Shown piece by piece: positions 24,775-34,935 of a stretch of 64,000 nt of DNA. The number at the start of each line of letters is the position of its first letter. Positions within the stretch are counted from its first letter, which is position 1. The notes beneath the pieces were generated by a model that was given only the letters and a program-made list of their open reading frames with translations, searched no databases and was not told the origin of the DNA. The position numbers and the translations under genes are program-made. Source of the stretch: Flavobacterium bizetiae (GTDB taxonomy: Bacteria > Bacteroidota > Bacteroidia > Flavobacteriales > Flavobacteriaceae); the NCBI RefSeq assembly GCF_902804475.1, contig NZ_CADCSU010000107.1, positions 1-64,000 on the forward strand, in the 5' to 3' direction.

Positions 24775-27700
24775 TTAATCAGCTATTAATTCTTCTATTT
24801 TTTTCTCTTCTGCAATTCGTTGTAATGCTTTTTTGTAATCAGTTGGCATTACTTTTACGAAATTGTTTTGTTCATTTTCCCAGTCTGCTAAAATTCTTTT
24901 TGCTAATGGACTGCTAGTGTACAATGAATGATTTTTGATCAATCGTCTTAGTTTGATTACGTCTTCTTCTTCGATTGGGTCAAATGCAACCATTTCCATG
25001 TTACATACTGTAGAATCGAATTTTTGATGCGGATCGTAAACATAAGCAACACCACCGCTCATACCTGCTGCGAAGTTTCTTCCTGTTTTTCCTAAAACAA
25101 CCACTGTACCACCAGTCATGTACTCGCATCCGTGATCTCCAATTCCTTCAACAACAGCAGTTGCTCCAGAATTTCTTACACAAAAACGCTCACCAGCTAT
25201 TCCATTAATATAAGCCTCTCCGGTAATAGCTCCGTAAAGGGCAACGTTTCCGATAATGATATTGTCTTCAGGGCTAAAAGTTGCTGTAGGAGGTACTTTT
25301 ACAATTAGTTTTCCTCCAGAAAGACCTTTTCCTAAATAATCATTACAGTTTCCGTGAATTTTAAACGACAATCCGTTTGTGGCAAAAGCACCAAAACTTT
25401 GTCCGGCAGAACCTTCAAAATCAACTAAAATAGTGTCATCAGGTAAACCTTGTGCGCCATATATTTTTGAGATTTCATTACTCAAAATAGCACCTACAGA
25501 ACGGTCTGTATTTTTAATTTTAAATGTAACTCTTGTTTTTTCTTTTCTATAAATAGAAGGAATTGCTTCTTTGATAATGGCAAAATCCAATACATTGTCT
25601 AAATCGTGATCTTGCTCAGTTGTATTGTGAATTGGCTGTGTTTTCGCTTTTTCAGGTTTGTATAGAATTGATGATAAGTCTAAACCATTTGCTTTGTAAT
25701 GTTTGATGGCTTTGTTCACATTTAATTTTTGTGACTGACCCACCATTTCTTTTAAGGTTCTGAAACCTAATTGCGCCATGATTTCTCTTAATTCTTCAGC
25801 AATAAAATACATGAAGTTAATAACGTGCTCCGGAGTTCCTTTGAAATTTTTTCTCAATTCAGGATCCTGGGTAGCAATACCAACCGGGCAAGTATTCAAG
25901 TGACAAGCTCTCATCATGATACAACCAGAAGCAACAAGTGGGGCAGTAGCAAACCCAAATTCTTCGGCTCCTAATAATGCAGCGATAGCTACGTCACGAC
26001 CTGTTTTCAATTGTCCGTCGCACTCTAAAACTACACGGCTTCTTAAATCATTTAAGATCAAAGTTTGTTGTGCTTCAGCCAATCCAAGCTCCCACGGAAT
26101 ACCTGTGTGTTGTAACGATGTCAATGGTGCAGCACCAGTTCCTCCATCATAACCTGAAATCAGGATTACGTCAGCTTTTGCTTTGGCAACACCGGCAGCG
26201 ATGGTTCCAACTCCAACTTCAGAAACTAATTTTACGTTGATACGCGCTTCACGATTCGCATTTTTTAAATCGTAAATCAATTGCGATAAATCCTCAATAG
26301 AATAAATATCGTGGTGAGGTGGAGGCGAAATCAAACCTACATAAGGCGTAGAGTTTCTGGTTTCAGCAATCCAAGGCACAACTTTTTCTCCAGGTAACTG
26401 ACCACCTTCTCCAGGTTTTGCACCCTGAGCCATTTTAATCTGGATTTCCTTAGCGTTTGTCAAATAGTTGATCGAAACACCAAAACGTCCTGATGCAACT
26501 TGTTTGATGGCACTGTTTCTTGAATCTCCGTTAATTTCTTTCTGGAAACGTTTAGGATCTTCTCCACCTTCTCCAGAGTTACTTTTTCCGCCAATTCTGT
26601 TCATGGCAATGGCCAAATTCTCATGTGCTTCTCTACTGATAGATCCGTAAGACATTGCACCGGTTTTGAATTTTTTTACAATTTCTGTCCAAGGCTCTAC
26701 TTCATCAATAGAAATTGGATCTAAATTATTGAATTCGAATAAACCTCTAATTGTCATTAAGTTTGAGCTTTGCTCATTGACCATGTTAGAGTATTCTTTA
26801 TAACTTTCAGGGCTGTTTAAACGAACTGCCTGTTGTAATTTAGAGATAGTTGTCGGGTTAAACATGTGTTTTTCTCCTCCACGTCTCCATCTGTAAATAC
26901 CTCCAATTTCTAAAGAAAGCAAGTTGGCAATTTTAGAATTTGGAAATGCTTTTTGGAAACGTTTCTTCACTTCTTTTTCTACTTCCATCAAACCAATTCC
27001 TTCGATTCTTGAAGGAGTGTAAGGGAAATATTTACTAGTGAAAGTTTTATTTAAACCTAAAATCTCGAAAATTTGAGCAGCTCTGTACGAATGTAAAGTC
27101 GAGATACCAATTTTGTTCATGATTTTAAGGATACCTTTTGCAATTGCTTTATTGTAATTTACAATAGCATAATCTGCTTTTACTCCTGTAATGAATCCCT
27201 GGTTTACCTGATCGTGAATGATTTCGTTTACCATGTAAGGGTTGATGGCGCTTGCACCGTATCCGAACAATAAAGCAAAATGATGTGGCTCACGAGGTTC
27301 TGCAGATTCGATTATGATTCCGAATTTAGAACGTACCTGTAAAATATTCAAAGAGTGGTGAATGTAAGAACAAGCCAATAACATTGGTATTGGAGCCAAT
27401 TCTTCGCTTACGCCTCTGTCTGATAAAATGATGATATTGCATCCTTCAGAAACAGCTTTAAAAGTTGCCTGAACACATTTTTCAAGGGCGCGCTCTAAAC
27501 CGTTAACTCCTTTTTCTATTTTGTATAAAGTAGAAATAGTAGCCGATTTGAAATCTGCGTGATCAATGTTTCTGATTTTATCTAAATCCTCATTCGAAAT
27601 AACCGGATTCTGGATTTTTAGTTTTTTACATTGTTTCGATTCAATTTCGAAAATATTGAAATCTCCACCAATTGCTAAACTAATATCTGTAATGATTTCT

Positions 27701-29292
27701 TCACGAATACCATCCAAAGGCGGGTTGGTAACCTGAGCAAATAATTGTTTGAAATAGTTGTACAACAATTGCGGCTGATCTGATAAAACAGCCAGTGGTG
27801 TATCGTTACCCATAGAACTAATGGCTTCAGCGCCCTGAGCTCCCATTGGGTTAATGATTGTTTTTAAATCTTCGATCGTGTAACCAAATAATTTTTGTCT
27901 GGTATGAAAATCAAGTTTTTCAACCGGAGTAGGATTATTGGTATACGGAATTTGAGATAATTGCAACAAGTTAGCATCGATCCATTCCTGGTAAGGACGT
28001 TTGGTTACAATTGCTTTTTTAATCTCATCATCTTCAATAATACGACCTTCGTTCATGTCAACAAGGAACATTTTTCCTGGCTCTAAACGACCGTGTTGTA
28101 CTACATCTTCGGGCTCAACATCAAGTACACCAATTTCTGATGACATGATTACAAAACCGCTTTTTGTTAAAGTATAACGAGAGGGACGAAGACCATTTCT
28201 GTCTAATAACGCACCAATTACGTTACCATCTGTAAACGGGATAGAAGCAGGACCATCCCAAGGCTCCATGATACAAGAGTTGAATTCGTAGAACGCTCTT
28301 TTCTCAGGAGACATTGTCTGGTGTTTTTCCCAAGCTTCAGGAACAACCATCATCATCGCTTCTGGCAATGAACGACCTGTCATTAATAATAGTTCAACCA
28401 CCATATCCATAGAAGCAGAATCTGATTTTCCTTCTAAGATAATTGGGAATAGTTTTTTGATATCATTTCCGAAAACCTTGCTTTCCATTAATTCTTCACG
28501 AGCACGCATACGACTTACATTTCCACGAAGTGTATTGATCTCACCATTATGACACATGTATCTAAACGGCTGCGCTAACTCCCATGAAGGGAAAGTATTG
28601 GTAGAGAAACGTTGGTGCACTAACGCCAAACGAGTCACTAAATCCGGATCTTTTAAGTCAACATAATAACGGCTGATGTCTTCCGGCATCAATAGACCTT
28701 TATATATTATGGTAGTTGTCGATAAACTAGAGAAATAAAACATATGACTTTCAGAGGTTTTAGATCCTCTTACGGCATGTTCAGCAATTTTTCTAGCTGC
28801 AAAAAGTTTTGCATTAAATTCGTTTTCAGTTAAATCCTGACCGTTTTTGCTAACAAAAACCTGTTTAACTGTTGGTTCTTTTTCTGCGGCAATCTGCCCT
28901 AAATTTTCTACTTCAACAGGCACATCTCTCCAACCCAGGATCTTTAAGTTCTGATCCTTAATAGTTGATTCGAAAGTGTTGATACAAAAAGAAACCTGGT
29001 TTTTGCTTTTTGGTAAAAAAACCATTCCTACTGCATACTCACGTGTTTCAGGGATTTCAAAGTCACATACCTTTTTAAAAAAATCATGTGGGATATCGAA
29101 TAAAATTCCAGCCCCGTCTCCAGTTCTTCCATCAGAACTAACGGCACCACGATGTTCCAATTTTATTAAGATATCCAATGCTTTGTGAATAATATCGTTA
29201 GATTTAATACCATTCAAATTACAAATAAATCCTGCACCACAATTGTCGTGTTCAAATTCAGGCAAATAAAGCCCTTGTTCTTTAACTTTCAT
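24775..29292 (-). CDS. gltB: glutamate synthase large subunit
   Basis: Alpha subunit that takes the amide from glutamine and forms glutamate from 2-oxoglutarate. The 1505-residue protein begins with a 17-residue propeptide before Cys18 ([10 protein letters not shown]), the expected N-terminal nucleophile of the glutaminase domain. The FMN-binding synthase domain has [13 protein letters not shown] and [15 protein letters not shown], and the 3Fe-4S cluster ligands are in [15 protein letters not shown]. The C-terminal beta-helix domain shows repeated GG-x-V-V-x-G motifs. Full length, no interruption. TATTTTTG at 29310-29317 (minus) is a possible -7 box. It supplies glutamate using ammonium assimilated by glutamine synthetase, which is not in the window. 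Confidence 0.97.
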   Translation of the reverse strand: MKVKEQGLYLPEFEHDNCGAGFICNLNGIKSNDIIHKALDILIKLEHRGAVSSDGRTGDGAGILFDIPHDFFKKVCDFEIPETREYAVGMVFLPKSKNQVSFCINTFESTIKDQNLKILGWRDVPVEVENLGQIAAEKEPTVKQVFVSKNGQDLTENEFNAKLFAARKIAEHAVRGSKTSESHMFYFSSLSTTTIIYKGLLMPEDISRYYVDLKDPDLVTRLALVHQRFSTNTFPSWELAQPFRYMCHNGEINTLRGNVSRMRAREELMESKVFGNDIKKLFPIILEGKSDSASMDMVVELLLMTGRSLPEAMMMVVPEAWEKHQTMSPEKRAFYEFNSCIMEPWDGPASIPFTDGNVIGALLDRNGLRPSRYTLTKSGFVIMSSEIGVLDVEPEDVVQHGRLEPGKMFLVDMNEGRIIEDDEIKKAIVTKRPYQEWIDANLLQLSQIPYTNNPTPVEKLDFHTRQKLFGYTIEDLKTIINPMGAQGAEAISSMGNDTPLAVLSDQPQLLYNYFKQLFAQVTNPPLDGIREEIITDISLAIGGDFNIFEIESKQCKKLKIQNPVISNEDLDKIRNIDHADFKSATISTLYKIEKGVNGLERALEKCVQATFKAVSEGCNIIILSDRGVSEELAPIPMLLACSYIHHSLNILQVRSKFGIIIESAEPREPHHFALLFGYGASAINPYMVNEIIHDQVNQGFITGVKADYAIVNYNKAIAKGILKIMNKIGISTLHSYRAAQIFEILGLNKTFTSKYFPYTPSRIEGIGLMEVEKEVKKRFQKAFPNSKIANLLSLEIGGIYRWRRGGEKHMFNPTTISKLQQAVRLNSPESYKEYSNMVNEQSSNLMTIRGLFEFNNLDPISIDEVEPWTEIVKKFKTGAMSYGSISREAHENLAIAMNRIGGKSNSGEGGEDPKRFQKEINGDSRNSAIKQVASGRFGVSINYLTNAKEIQIKMAQGAKPGEGGQLPGEKVVPWIAETRNSTPYVGLISPPPHHDIYSIEDLSQLIYDLKNANREARINVKLVSEVGVGTIAAGVAKAKADVILISGYDGGTGAAPLTSLQHTGIPWELGLAEAQQTLILNDLRSRVVLECDGQLKTGRDVAIAALLGAEEFGFATAPLVASGCIMMRACHLNTCPVGIATQDPELRKNFKGTPEHVINFMYFIAEELREIMAQLGFRTLKEMVGQSQKLNVNKAIKHYKANGLDLSSILYKPEKAKTQPIHNTTEQDHDLDNVLDFAIIKEAIPSIYRKEKTRVTFKIKNTDRSVGAILSNEISKIYGAQGLPDDTILVDFEGSAGQSFGAFATNGLSFKIHGNCNDYLGKGLSGGKLIVKVPPTATFSPEDNIIIGNVALYGAITGEAYINGIAGERFCVRNSGATAVVEGIGDHGCEYMTGGTVVVLGKTGRNFAAGMSGGVAYVYDPHQKFDSTVCNMEMVAFDPIEEEDVIKLRRLIKNHSLYTSSPLAKRILADWENEQNNFVKVMPTDYKKALQRIAEEKKIEELIAD

Positions 29293-29707
29293 TCTTGATA
29301 TTTTTTCTACAAAAATAAAGATTTCGTTAAATATAATGTAGTGGAATTGTAATTTGACTTACATTTTTATTGTAATATTAGAAAAGCGCTTCTTAATTGA
29401 TAATAATATTATATTAACCATTGCGAATTGATAAAATGATAACGGCTCTTAAAATATATTAAGAAAAATCGCCGTAAGGCTAGCAAATACGGTGATGTTT
29501 TTGTTAAATATCAAACGTTTTAGTGGATTTCAGTTAATATTAACAAATTGTTTAGTTAACTATTTCTTTGCATTGAAAAATAATAAACGTTTTATAAATA
29601 TCTCATTCGTTTTTTAATTGAAAAAGATTTTACTATTCAGTTGAATTTTGCTACTTTTGTCGCACTTTTATTCTGAAATAAATTCAGAACCAGACAAATT
29701 CTATATT
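29293..29707. other. divergent control region between gltB and sucC
   Basis: A 415-bp AT-rich gap that separates gltB (minus) from sucC (plus). I see no gene, repeat of the window families or clear operator. Possible -7 boxes lie at 29310-29317 for gltB and 29652-29659 for sucC. The stretch 29460-29500 (gaaaaatcgccgtaaggcta) is slightly GC-richer but unassigned. Confidence 0.5.
29652..29659 (+). promoter_or_regulatory. candidate -7 box for sucC
   Basis: TACTTTTG matches TAnnTTTG and precedes the sucC ATG by 48 bases. A TTT at 29628-29630 lies about 21 bases upstream as a weak -33 element. Confidence 0.5.
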
Positions 29708-30901
29708 ATGAACATACACGAATATCAAGGAAAAGAAATTTTAGCAAGTTACGGAGTACGCATTCAACGCGGAATTGTGGCTAACAATGCAGTCGAAGCT
29801 GTGGCTGCTGCAAAACAATTAACTGCCGAGACTGGTACAGGATGGCACGTAATAAAAGCACAAATTCACGCAGGTGGTCGTGGAAAAGGTGGTGGAGTTA
29901 AGTTAGCAAAAAACTTGCAACAAGTTGAAGAAATTGCTGGACAAATCATCGGAATGCAATTGATTACACCTCAAACTTCTGCAGAAGGTAAAAAAGTAAA
30001 CAAAGTATTAGTTGCAGAAGATGTTTACTATCCTGGTGAAAGTGAAACTTCTGAATTTTATGTTTCTGTTTTATTAAATAGAGCTACTGGTCGTAACATG
30101 ATTATGTATTCTACTGAAGGTGGAATGGATATTGAAGAAGTTGCTGAGCACACTCCTCATTTAATTTTTACTGAAGAAGTTGATCCTTCTGTTGGATTAC
30201 AAGGTTTTCAGGCAAGAAGAATTGCTTTTAACTTAGGTCTTTCAGGAAATGCTTTCAAAGAAATGGTGAAATTCATCGATGCACTTTACAATGCTTACAT
30301 TGGTTCTGATGCTTCTATGTTTGAAATCAACCCGGTTTTGAAAACTTCAGATAATAAAATTATGGCTGTAGATGCTAAAGTAAATATCGATGATAATGCT
30401 TTATACAGACAACCAAAATATGCTGAGATGAGAGATATCCGTGAGGAGAATCCAATTGAAGTTGAAGCTAAAGAAGTAGGATTGAACTATGTAGATCTTG
30501 ACGGTACTGTAGGATGTATGGTAAACGGAGCAGGTCTTGCAATGGCAACTATGGATTTAATTAAATACGCTGGTTTTGAGCCTGCTAACTTCTTAGACGT
30601 TGGTGGAACTGCTGATGCAAAACGTGTTGAAACTGCTTTTAGAATTATCTTAAAAGATCCTAACGTAAAAGCTATTTTGATTAACATTTTTGGAGGAATC
30701 GTTCGTTGTGACCGTGTTGCTCAAGGTGTTGTTGATGCTTACAAAAACATGGGTGATGCTATCAATGTGCCAATTATTGTTCGTTTGCAAGGAACAAATG
30801 CTGAAATTGCAAAAGAATTAATTGACAATTCAGGTATGCCAATTTTATCAGCTGTTCAGTTTCAAGAAGCTGCTGATCAAGTTAAAGCTGCACTTTCTTA
30901 A
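29708..30901 (+). CDS. sucC: succinyl-CoA synthetase beta subunit (ADP-forming)
   Basis: TCA-cycle enzyme subunit that converts succinyl-CoA, phosphate and ADP to succinate, CoA and ATP. The start at 29708 gives [17 protein letters not shown], the canonical SucC N-terminus; an upstream in-frame ATG would add 20 unlike residues. The 397-residue protein has the ATP-grasp domain ([18 protein letters not shown], about 43-62) and the CoA-ligase-type C-terminal domain with [16 protein letters not shown] (about 318-333). sucD is not next to it, as often in this phylum. A strong terminator follows. Confidence 0.96.
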   Translation: MNIHEYQGKEILASYGVRIQRGIVANNAVEAVAAAKQLTAETGTGWHVIKAQIHAGGRGKGGGVKLAKNLQQVEEIAGQIIGMQLITPQTSAEGKKVNKVLVAEDVYYPGESETSEFYVSVLLNRATGRNMIMYSTEGGMDIEEVAEHTPHLIFTEEVDPSVGLQGFQARRIAFNLGLSGNAFKEMVKFIDALYNAYIGSDASMFEINPVLKTSDNKIMAVDAKVNIDDNALYRQPKYAEMRDIREENPIEVEAKEVGLNYVDLDGTVGCMVNGAGLAMATMDLIKYAGFEPANFLDVGGTADAKRVETAFRIILKDPNVKAILINIFGGIVRCDRVAQGVVDAYKNMGDAINVPIIVRLQGTNAEIAKELIDNSGMPILSAVQFQEAADQVKAALS

Positions 30902-30925
30902 TCAAATAAGAAATCAATTATATAG

Positions 30926-30960
30926 AAAATCCTTCCGATCATTCGGAGGGATTTTTTTTT
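30926..30960 (+). terminator. intrinsic terminator of sucC
   Basis: AAAATCCTTCCGA (30926-30938) pairs with TCGGAGGGATTTT (30943-30955) with one G-T wobble and a short loop, followed by a T run of about nine. Confidence 0.92.
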
Positions 30961-30975
30961 GAGGTTAATTTAATT

Positions 30976-31295
30976 GCTAAGAGATTTAACCGCAACGCAC
31001 GCAAAGTTTTTTTTAATATAAGAATCTATATCAACGCAAAGTTCGCAAAGCTATACTTGATAAAGCTTTTCGATTTTTTTAGAAACATAGCCCGTGGTTT
31101 CAACCACGGGTACGCTCGGGGATATACAGATTATGATATGCTTTGTGTTCCCGTGGTTGAAACCACTGGCTATATTTTACAACTGAATTTGTTATTATGA
31201 CCTTTTTTAAAACACAAAATTCGCAAGGCTATATCTGAAATAGCTTTGCGAACCTTGCGTAAATTCTTGCGCTCTTTGCGGTTAAATCTCTTAGC
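30976..31295. repeat. composite element of three concentric inverted repeats
   Basis: Outer pair: gctaagagatttaaccgcaa at 30976-30995, perfectly complementary to 31276-31295. Middle pair: acgcaaagttcgcaaagcta at 31034-31053 against 31241-31260, 19 of 20. Inner pair: 31087-31110 (atagcccgtggtttcaaccacggg) against 31150-31173, 23 of 24, each arm itself partly palindromic (cccgtgg/ccacggg). The whole could fold into a long cruciform. The middle 20-mer recurs exactly at 34141-34160. No gene is inside. It occupies the convergent gap between sucC and the DUF5694 gene. Confidence 0.9.
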
Positions 31296-31305
31296 GGTTA
31301 GAGAA

Positions 31306-32109
31306 CTATTTCAAAACCGTAGCCAATTCTACAATTTCGTATTCAGAATTATGTTCTACAAATTCTCTAATCATTGCCGTATGACCTGCGCCTAATAAAA
31401 CCATTATTTTATCGTCTTTACTCTCAGTTAATTTCTGAATTAAAGCATACATATAAAGATTCCTTCTGTACCATTCAGATACCAAATACGCACCTACAAA
31501 ATTATCTGTTTTACCGCCTTTTATTGCTGTTTCAAGATACCAGCTAATATTATCTTCATTAGCGGCTTTTGTATTAACATCCAAGAGTAATTCAGTCAAA
31601 GAATATTTTGCAATTTTTTTGTTTTGATCTGTTTCATACTTTTTCATTAATTCCTCATTTTTCTTGATTAAATCAAACTGCTTGGCTGCTGTCATTCCTT
31701 TTACCAGACTATCATAAGGAAAATCAGCATCGTTATAATCAATTCCGTATAACTTTTTGTGACCTAGTTTTTTAGCAGATCTTAAAGCAAGTTGTACAAT
31801 TTCGTCTGCTTTTTTGTGCAGTAAACTATCCGTGTTTCTATTGTAGAATTTATCCAGTTTGTCCTGCTTTTGATAATTCCATTCAACAAAAATTTTATTC
31901 GGACCAAACTTTTTAATTTTATCGGTAATGATTTCCAGTTCTTTCTGACTCTTATCTGACATTACATTAAACGTATTTATTTGAGCAACATCTAATCCCG
32001 GGTTTTCAAAATGGAAAGTTCCTAATAATAAAATTTGTTTCTTTTTGGTCTGAGCAGAAACGGTTGTTAATGCAATTGTAAAAACGAGTAATAAAGCGAT
32101 TTTTTTCAT
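31306..32109 (-). CDS. exported DUF5694-type (TraB/Tiki-like) protein
   Basis: A 267-residue protein with a signal peptide when started at 32109 (MKKIALLLVFTIALTTVSAQ). The mature domain opens with ILLLGTFHFENPG and closes with KIMVLLGAGHTAMIREFVEH, the paired His-bearing motifs of the TraB/GumN/Tiki-like hydrolase fold, with conserved FVEWNYQ between. Such proteins are often metalloproteases or esterases; the activity of this subgroup is not established. It is expected in the periplasm. It ends next to the composite repeat. Confidence 0.75.
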   Translation of the reverse strand: MKKIALLLVFTIALTTVSAQTKKKQILLLGTFHFENPGLDVAQINTFNVMSDKSQKELEIITDKIKKFGPNKIFVEWNYQKQDKLDKFYNRNTDSLLHKKADEIVQLALRSAKKLGHKKLYGIDYNDADFPYDSLVKGMTAAKQFDLIKKNEELMKKYETDQNKKIAKYSLTELLLDVNTKAANEDNISWYLETAIKGGKTDNFVGAYLVSEWYRRNLYMYALIQKLTESKDDKIMVLLGAGHTAMIREFVEHNSEYEIVELATVLK

Positions 32110-32302
32110 GATGATTTGTTTTAAATTCATGACAAATGTATAGCAGCATTTCAGGTGAATTTTTAGTTTTTGATGAACTTCAGGTTTTAAATTGCAAACG
32201 TTTAGAATTTGCTGCCGAAAAATTTCGTGTATCGTTTTTGATGGTTGGTCACAGAAAATAGAGGTTTTATATAAATATAGTATTCATATAAAGCCATAGT
32301 TG

Positions 32303-32310
32303 TATTTTTG
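32303..32310 (+). promoter_or_regulatory. candidate -7 box for the LytS/LytTR pair
   Basis: TATTTTTG matches TAnnTTTG and lies 19 bases before the ATG of the kinase gene. No good -33 element. Confidence 0.4.
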
Positions 32311-32329
32311 AAATCATAACAACATTATC

Positions 32330-33370
32330 ATGAAGCTAAAAATTCCGTTTTATTACCATGTTCTTCTTTTCTTAGGATTGTTTGTAACCTTTTATCTTTG
32401 GGATATTGGAGTGAGTAATCGAAAATTGGAGTCTGTTTTCAGCAGTATGTATTTCTTTTTTAATACAGGCTTTATACTGTCTATTTTTATCGTTTATCTT
32501 TTAAATTTTTATCTTTTTTGCGATTGGTTTTTAAATAGAAAAAAGATTTTATTGTACTTTCTGAGTATTCCGGTTTCATTGTTCATTTTTGCCGGAGTCC
32601 GTTATTTTTTGCAGGAAGTTGTTGTGTTCGAAATTACCGGAATTCATAATTATGGCGAGGAAACGCGCAGGATTGGATACTATATTAGGGATAATTTTTT
32701 CTTTGGTTTGCCGGCTATAATTTTAAGTGCTTTGAGTTATTTATTTTGGCAATTTCAAAATGCACATAAGGAAAATCAGGAATTGTTATTAGAAAATAAA
32801 AAAGCGCAACTTCAAATGCTTAAATCGCAGGTGAGTCCGCATTTTTTATTTAATACCTTAAATTCGTTTTATAGTCAATTGATTTTGAAAGACGATAAAA
32901 TGGCTTCGGATATTTTGGTTTTGTCTGATTTGTTGCGTTATGTTATCACAGAGACAGAAAAAGATGAAGTATTGCTCTGTAAAGAAATTCAGTTTGTACA
33001 AAACTATATTCATTTGCAGCAAAAACGCTTTGAAGACCAGCTTTATTTAGACTTTGAAATTGATGGAAGTTATGCAAGCGAAAAAATTCTTTCGTCAGCT
33101 TTAATTCATTTTATCGAAAATGTTTTTAAACACGCAAAATTGAATAATCCGGATGAAAAAGCGCTCATTTCGATAAAAATAAAGGGAGACTTTTTAGAAC
33201 TATCAACCTTTAATTATAATGTGGGAGGGGAGAATTATTCATCTACCGGAATTGGTTTTGAGAATCTCACCAAACGATTAGAATATGCTTATAGGGATCA
33301 ATTTATATTAGAAAAAACAGCAGAAAATAATACCTTTAAAACCTATTTAAAAATACCACTAAAAAAATAA
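32330..33370 (+). CDS. LytS-type sensor histidine kinase
   Basis: A 346-residue membrane kinase. Four membrane helices (about 8-26, 42-62, 77-96, 120-142) are followed by a coiled segment (NAHKENQELLLENKKAQLQML) and the His_kinase domain with the phospho-acceptor box QVSPHFLFNTLNSFYSQL (His171). The ATPase domain has SSALIHFIENVFKHAKL (N-box) and a GIGFENLTKRL motif (G-box). No extracellular sensor domain, so the signal is probably sensed within the membrane. The response regulator follows after 4 bp, making a two-component pair. Confidence 0.9.
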   Translation: MKLKIPFYYHVLLFLGLFVTFYLWDIGVSNRKLESVFSSMYFFFNTGFILSIFIVYLLNFYLFCDWFLNRKKILLYFLSIPVSLFIFAGVRYFLQEVVVFEITGIHNYGEETRRIGYYIRDNFFFGLPAIILSALSYLFWQFQNAHKENQELLLENKKAQLQMLKSQVSPHFLFNTLNSFYSQLILKDDKMASDILVLSDLLRYVITETEKDEVLLCKEIQFVQNYIHLQQKRFEDQLYLDFEIDGSYASEKILSSALIHFIENVFKHAKLNNPDEKALISIKIKGDFLELSTFNYNVGGENYSSTGIGFENLTKRLEYAYRDQFILEKTAENNTFKTYLKIPLKK

Positions 33371-33374
33371 TTCC

Positions 33375-34079
33375 ATGAACTTTAAATGTATCATTGTTGA
33401 TGATGAACCGCCAGCAACCCGCATACTGGAAAATTATATCGATAAAGTATCTTTTCTCGAAAAAGTAGGGGTTTTTAATGATGCATTAAAGGCATTAGAA
33501 TTTCTGAATGCACAAAGTGTTGATGTTATTTTTTTGGACATTCAAATGCCGCAATTAACAGGTTTGCAGATCTCCAGAATAATTTCAAAAGATATTAAAG
33601 TTATTTTTACGACCGCTTATCCGGATTTTGCTTTAGAAGGTTTCGAACTAAATGCCATTGATTATTTATTGAAACCAATTGCATTTGAGCGTTTTTATCA
33701 GGCAGTTTCAAAACTGAATGCAGAACCCAAAACAGAAGTAACACCAAGGAATTCATCTGATTTTATTTTTGTAAAAACCGATGGTAAAAATAAATTTCAG
33801 AAGTTGTTTTTAGAAGAGATTTTATATGTAGAAAGTCTTCAGAATTATGTTTGTATTCATACCCAAAAGCAACAAATTATAACGCATTCGTCTTTAAAAA
33901 ATGTAATTGAATCATTGCCTGAAAAAGATTTTGTTCAAATTCATAAATCGCATGTAATTGCTTTAAAACAAATAGAATCTACTGATAGTTTTTCGGTCTT
34001 TATTAATGCAAAAGAATTGCCAATAGGAGCAACGTTTAAAGATGCTTTTTTTGAAAGAATTGATCAGAATAAAATCTAG
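33375..34079 (+). CDS. LytTR-family response regulator
   Basis: A 234-residue regulator with a receiver domain (1-120) and a C-terminal LytTR DNA-binding domain (about 135-232). The receiver has the acidic pair VDDEPP (D9, D10), the phosphorylation site FLDIQMP (D55), and the switch residues in FTTAYPDFALEGF and YLLKP. The LytTR domain has VKTDGKNKFQKLFLEEILYVESLQNYVCIHT and the C-terminal FVQIHKSHVIAL. It is coupled to the kinase upstream (4 bp spacing). Targets unknown; the pair is transcribed as a unit. Confidence 0.92.
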   Translation: MNFKCIIVDDEPPATRILENYIDKVSFLEKVGVFNDALKALEFLNAQSVDVIFLDIQMPQLTGLQISRIISKDIKVIFTTAYPDFALEGFELNAIDYLLKPIAFERFYQAVSKLNAEPKTEVTPRNSSDFIFVKTDGKNKFQKLFLEEILYVESLQNYVCIHTQKQQIITHSSLKNVIESLPEKDFVQIHKSHVIALKQIESTDSFSVFINAKELPIGATFKDAFFERIDQNKI

Positions 34080-34083
34080 GTTT

Positions 34084-34300
34084 GGTGGTGATTTAACCGC
34101 AAAGCGCGCTACGATTTTTTTATATAGATTTTAAATAAAAACGCAAAGTTCGCAAAGCTATATAGGTAATGCTTTGCGAACTTTTCAGGTTTAAAATAAT
34201 AGCCACGAATTCACGAATTTTTATTTTCAAGATTATGAAATAATTCGTGAATTCGTGGCTGAAAAAACTTTGATCCCGATAGCTATCGGGATTGCGGTTA
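34084..34300. repeat. repeat cluster: cgcaaagttcgcaaagct copy, 19-bp inverted repeat, and palindrome
   Basis: The 20-mer acgcaaagttcgcaaagcta at 34141-34160 is identical to that at 31034-31053. A perfect 19-bp inverted repeat, agccacgaattcacgaatt (34201-34219) with its complement at 34242-34260, recurs at 40353-40410. Then cccgatagctatcgggatt at about 34273-34291, the palindrome also near 21461 and, degenerate, near 1345. Three separate families abut in one 220-bp convergent gap. Confidence 0.85.
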
Positions 34301-34302
34301 GA

Positions 34303-34767
34303 TTATTTTTTATTTTTTCCGTTTTTGTAAACCACTTTTTCTACAACAGATGTTTTTCCATTTCCTTTAGGGAATTCTTTCTTTTTAGGTTTTCCAGCTG
34401 CCGAACCCGATTTAGAAGGAGCTTTGTCGCCTCTTCCTCTTTCAGCATCTTTTGTGGTAGCTTTAAATTCAGGTCTTTCTTTTGTGTTATCTTTCTTCGG
34501 AATTTCAGCTTTATGTTTGGCTAAAACGTCATTTGGGTTTTTCGGGTTTTCTTTCGTTCCTCTTAAATGAATTACCAATCCGTTTAAGAAATTACGCAAA
34601 ACCTGATCACCACATTCCATGTAATTTTCATGATCTTCGGCTCTAAAAAAAGCGCCCAATTCTGATTTTGAAATTCTAAAATCTACTAATTCTAAAATTT
34701 CAACTATTTGGTCGTCACGGAGCATCAAAGCCACGCGCAGTTTTTTCAGGATATCGTTGTTTGTCAT
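34303..34767 (-). CDS. DUF1456 (YehS-like) family protein
   Basis: A 154-residue cytosolic protein. Residues 1-70 form a DUF1456 domain: MTNNDILKKLRVALMLRDDQI, ILELVDFRISKSELGAFFRAEDHENY, and DQVLRNFLNGLVIHLRG, the two helical repeats typical of YehS. Residues 71-154 are a Lys/Gly/Ser-rich, probably disordered basic tail not found in the E. coli protein, suggesting nucleic-acid or ribosome contact. Function unknown. TACCTTTG (minus, 34782-34789) is a likely -7 box 15 bases before the ATG. Confidence 0.85.
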   Translation of the reverse strand: MTNNDILKKLRVALMLRDDQIVEILELVDFRISKSELGAFFRAEDHENYMECGDQVLRNFLNGLVIHLRGTKENPKNPNDVLAKHKAEIPKKDNTKERPEFKATTKDAERGRGDKAPSKSGSAAGKPKKKEFPKGNGKTSVVEKVVYKNGKNKK

Positions 34768-34935
34768 CGTTTAATTTTTTACAAAGGTACGTTTTAAAAG
34801 TAATTTGATTACAATTTATTGAGTTGAGCTAAGTTTTTTTGCAACGGATTTTACGAATTTTCACGAATTAAAACTTTACCGCAATACAATTAGTGAAAAT
34901 TAGTACCATTCGTGGCAACCTTTTTACTACTTATT

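Noticed and set aside
30976..31295. CRISPR array or attachment site
   Set aside because: The repeats are inverted and concentric, not direct with regular spacers, and no cas or integrase gene is near.
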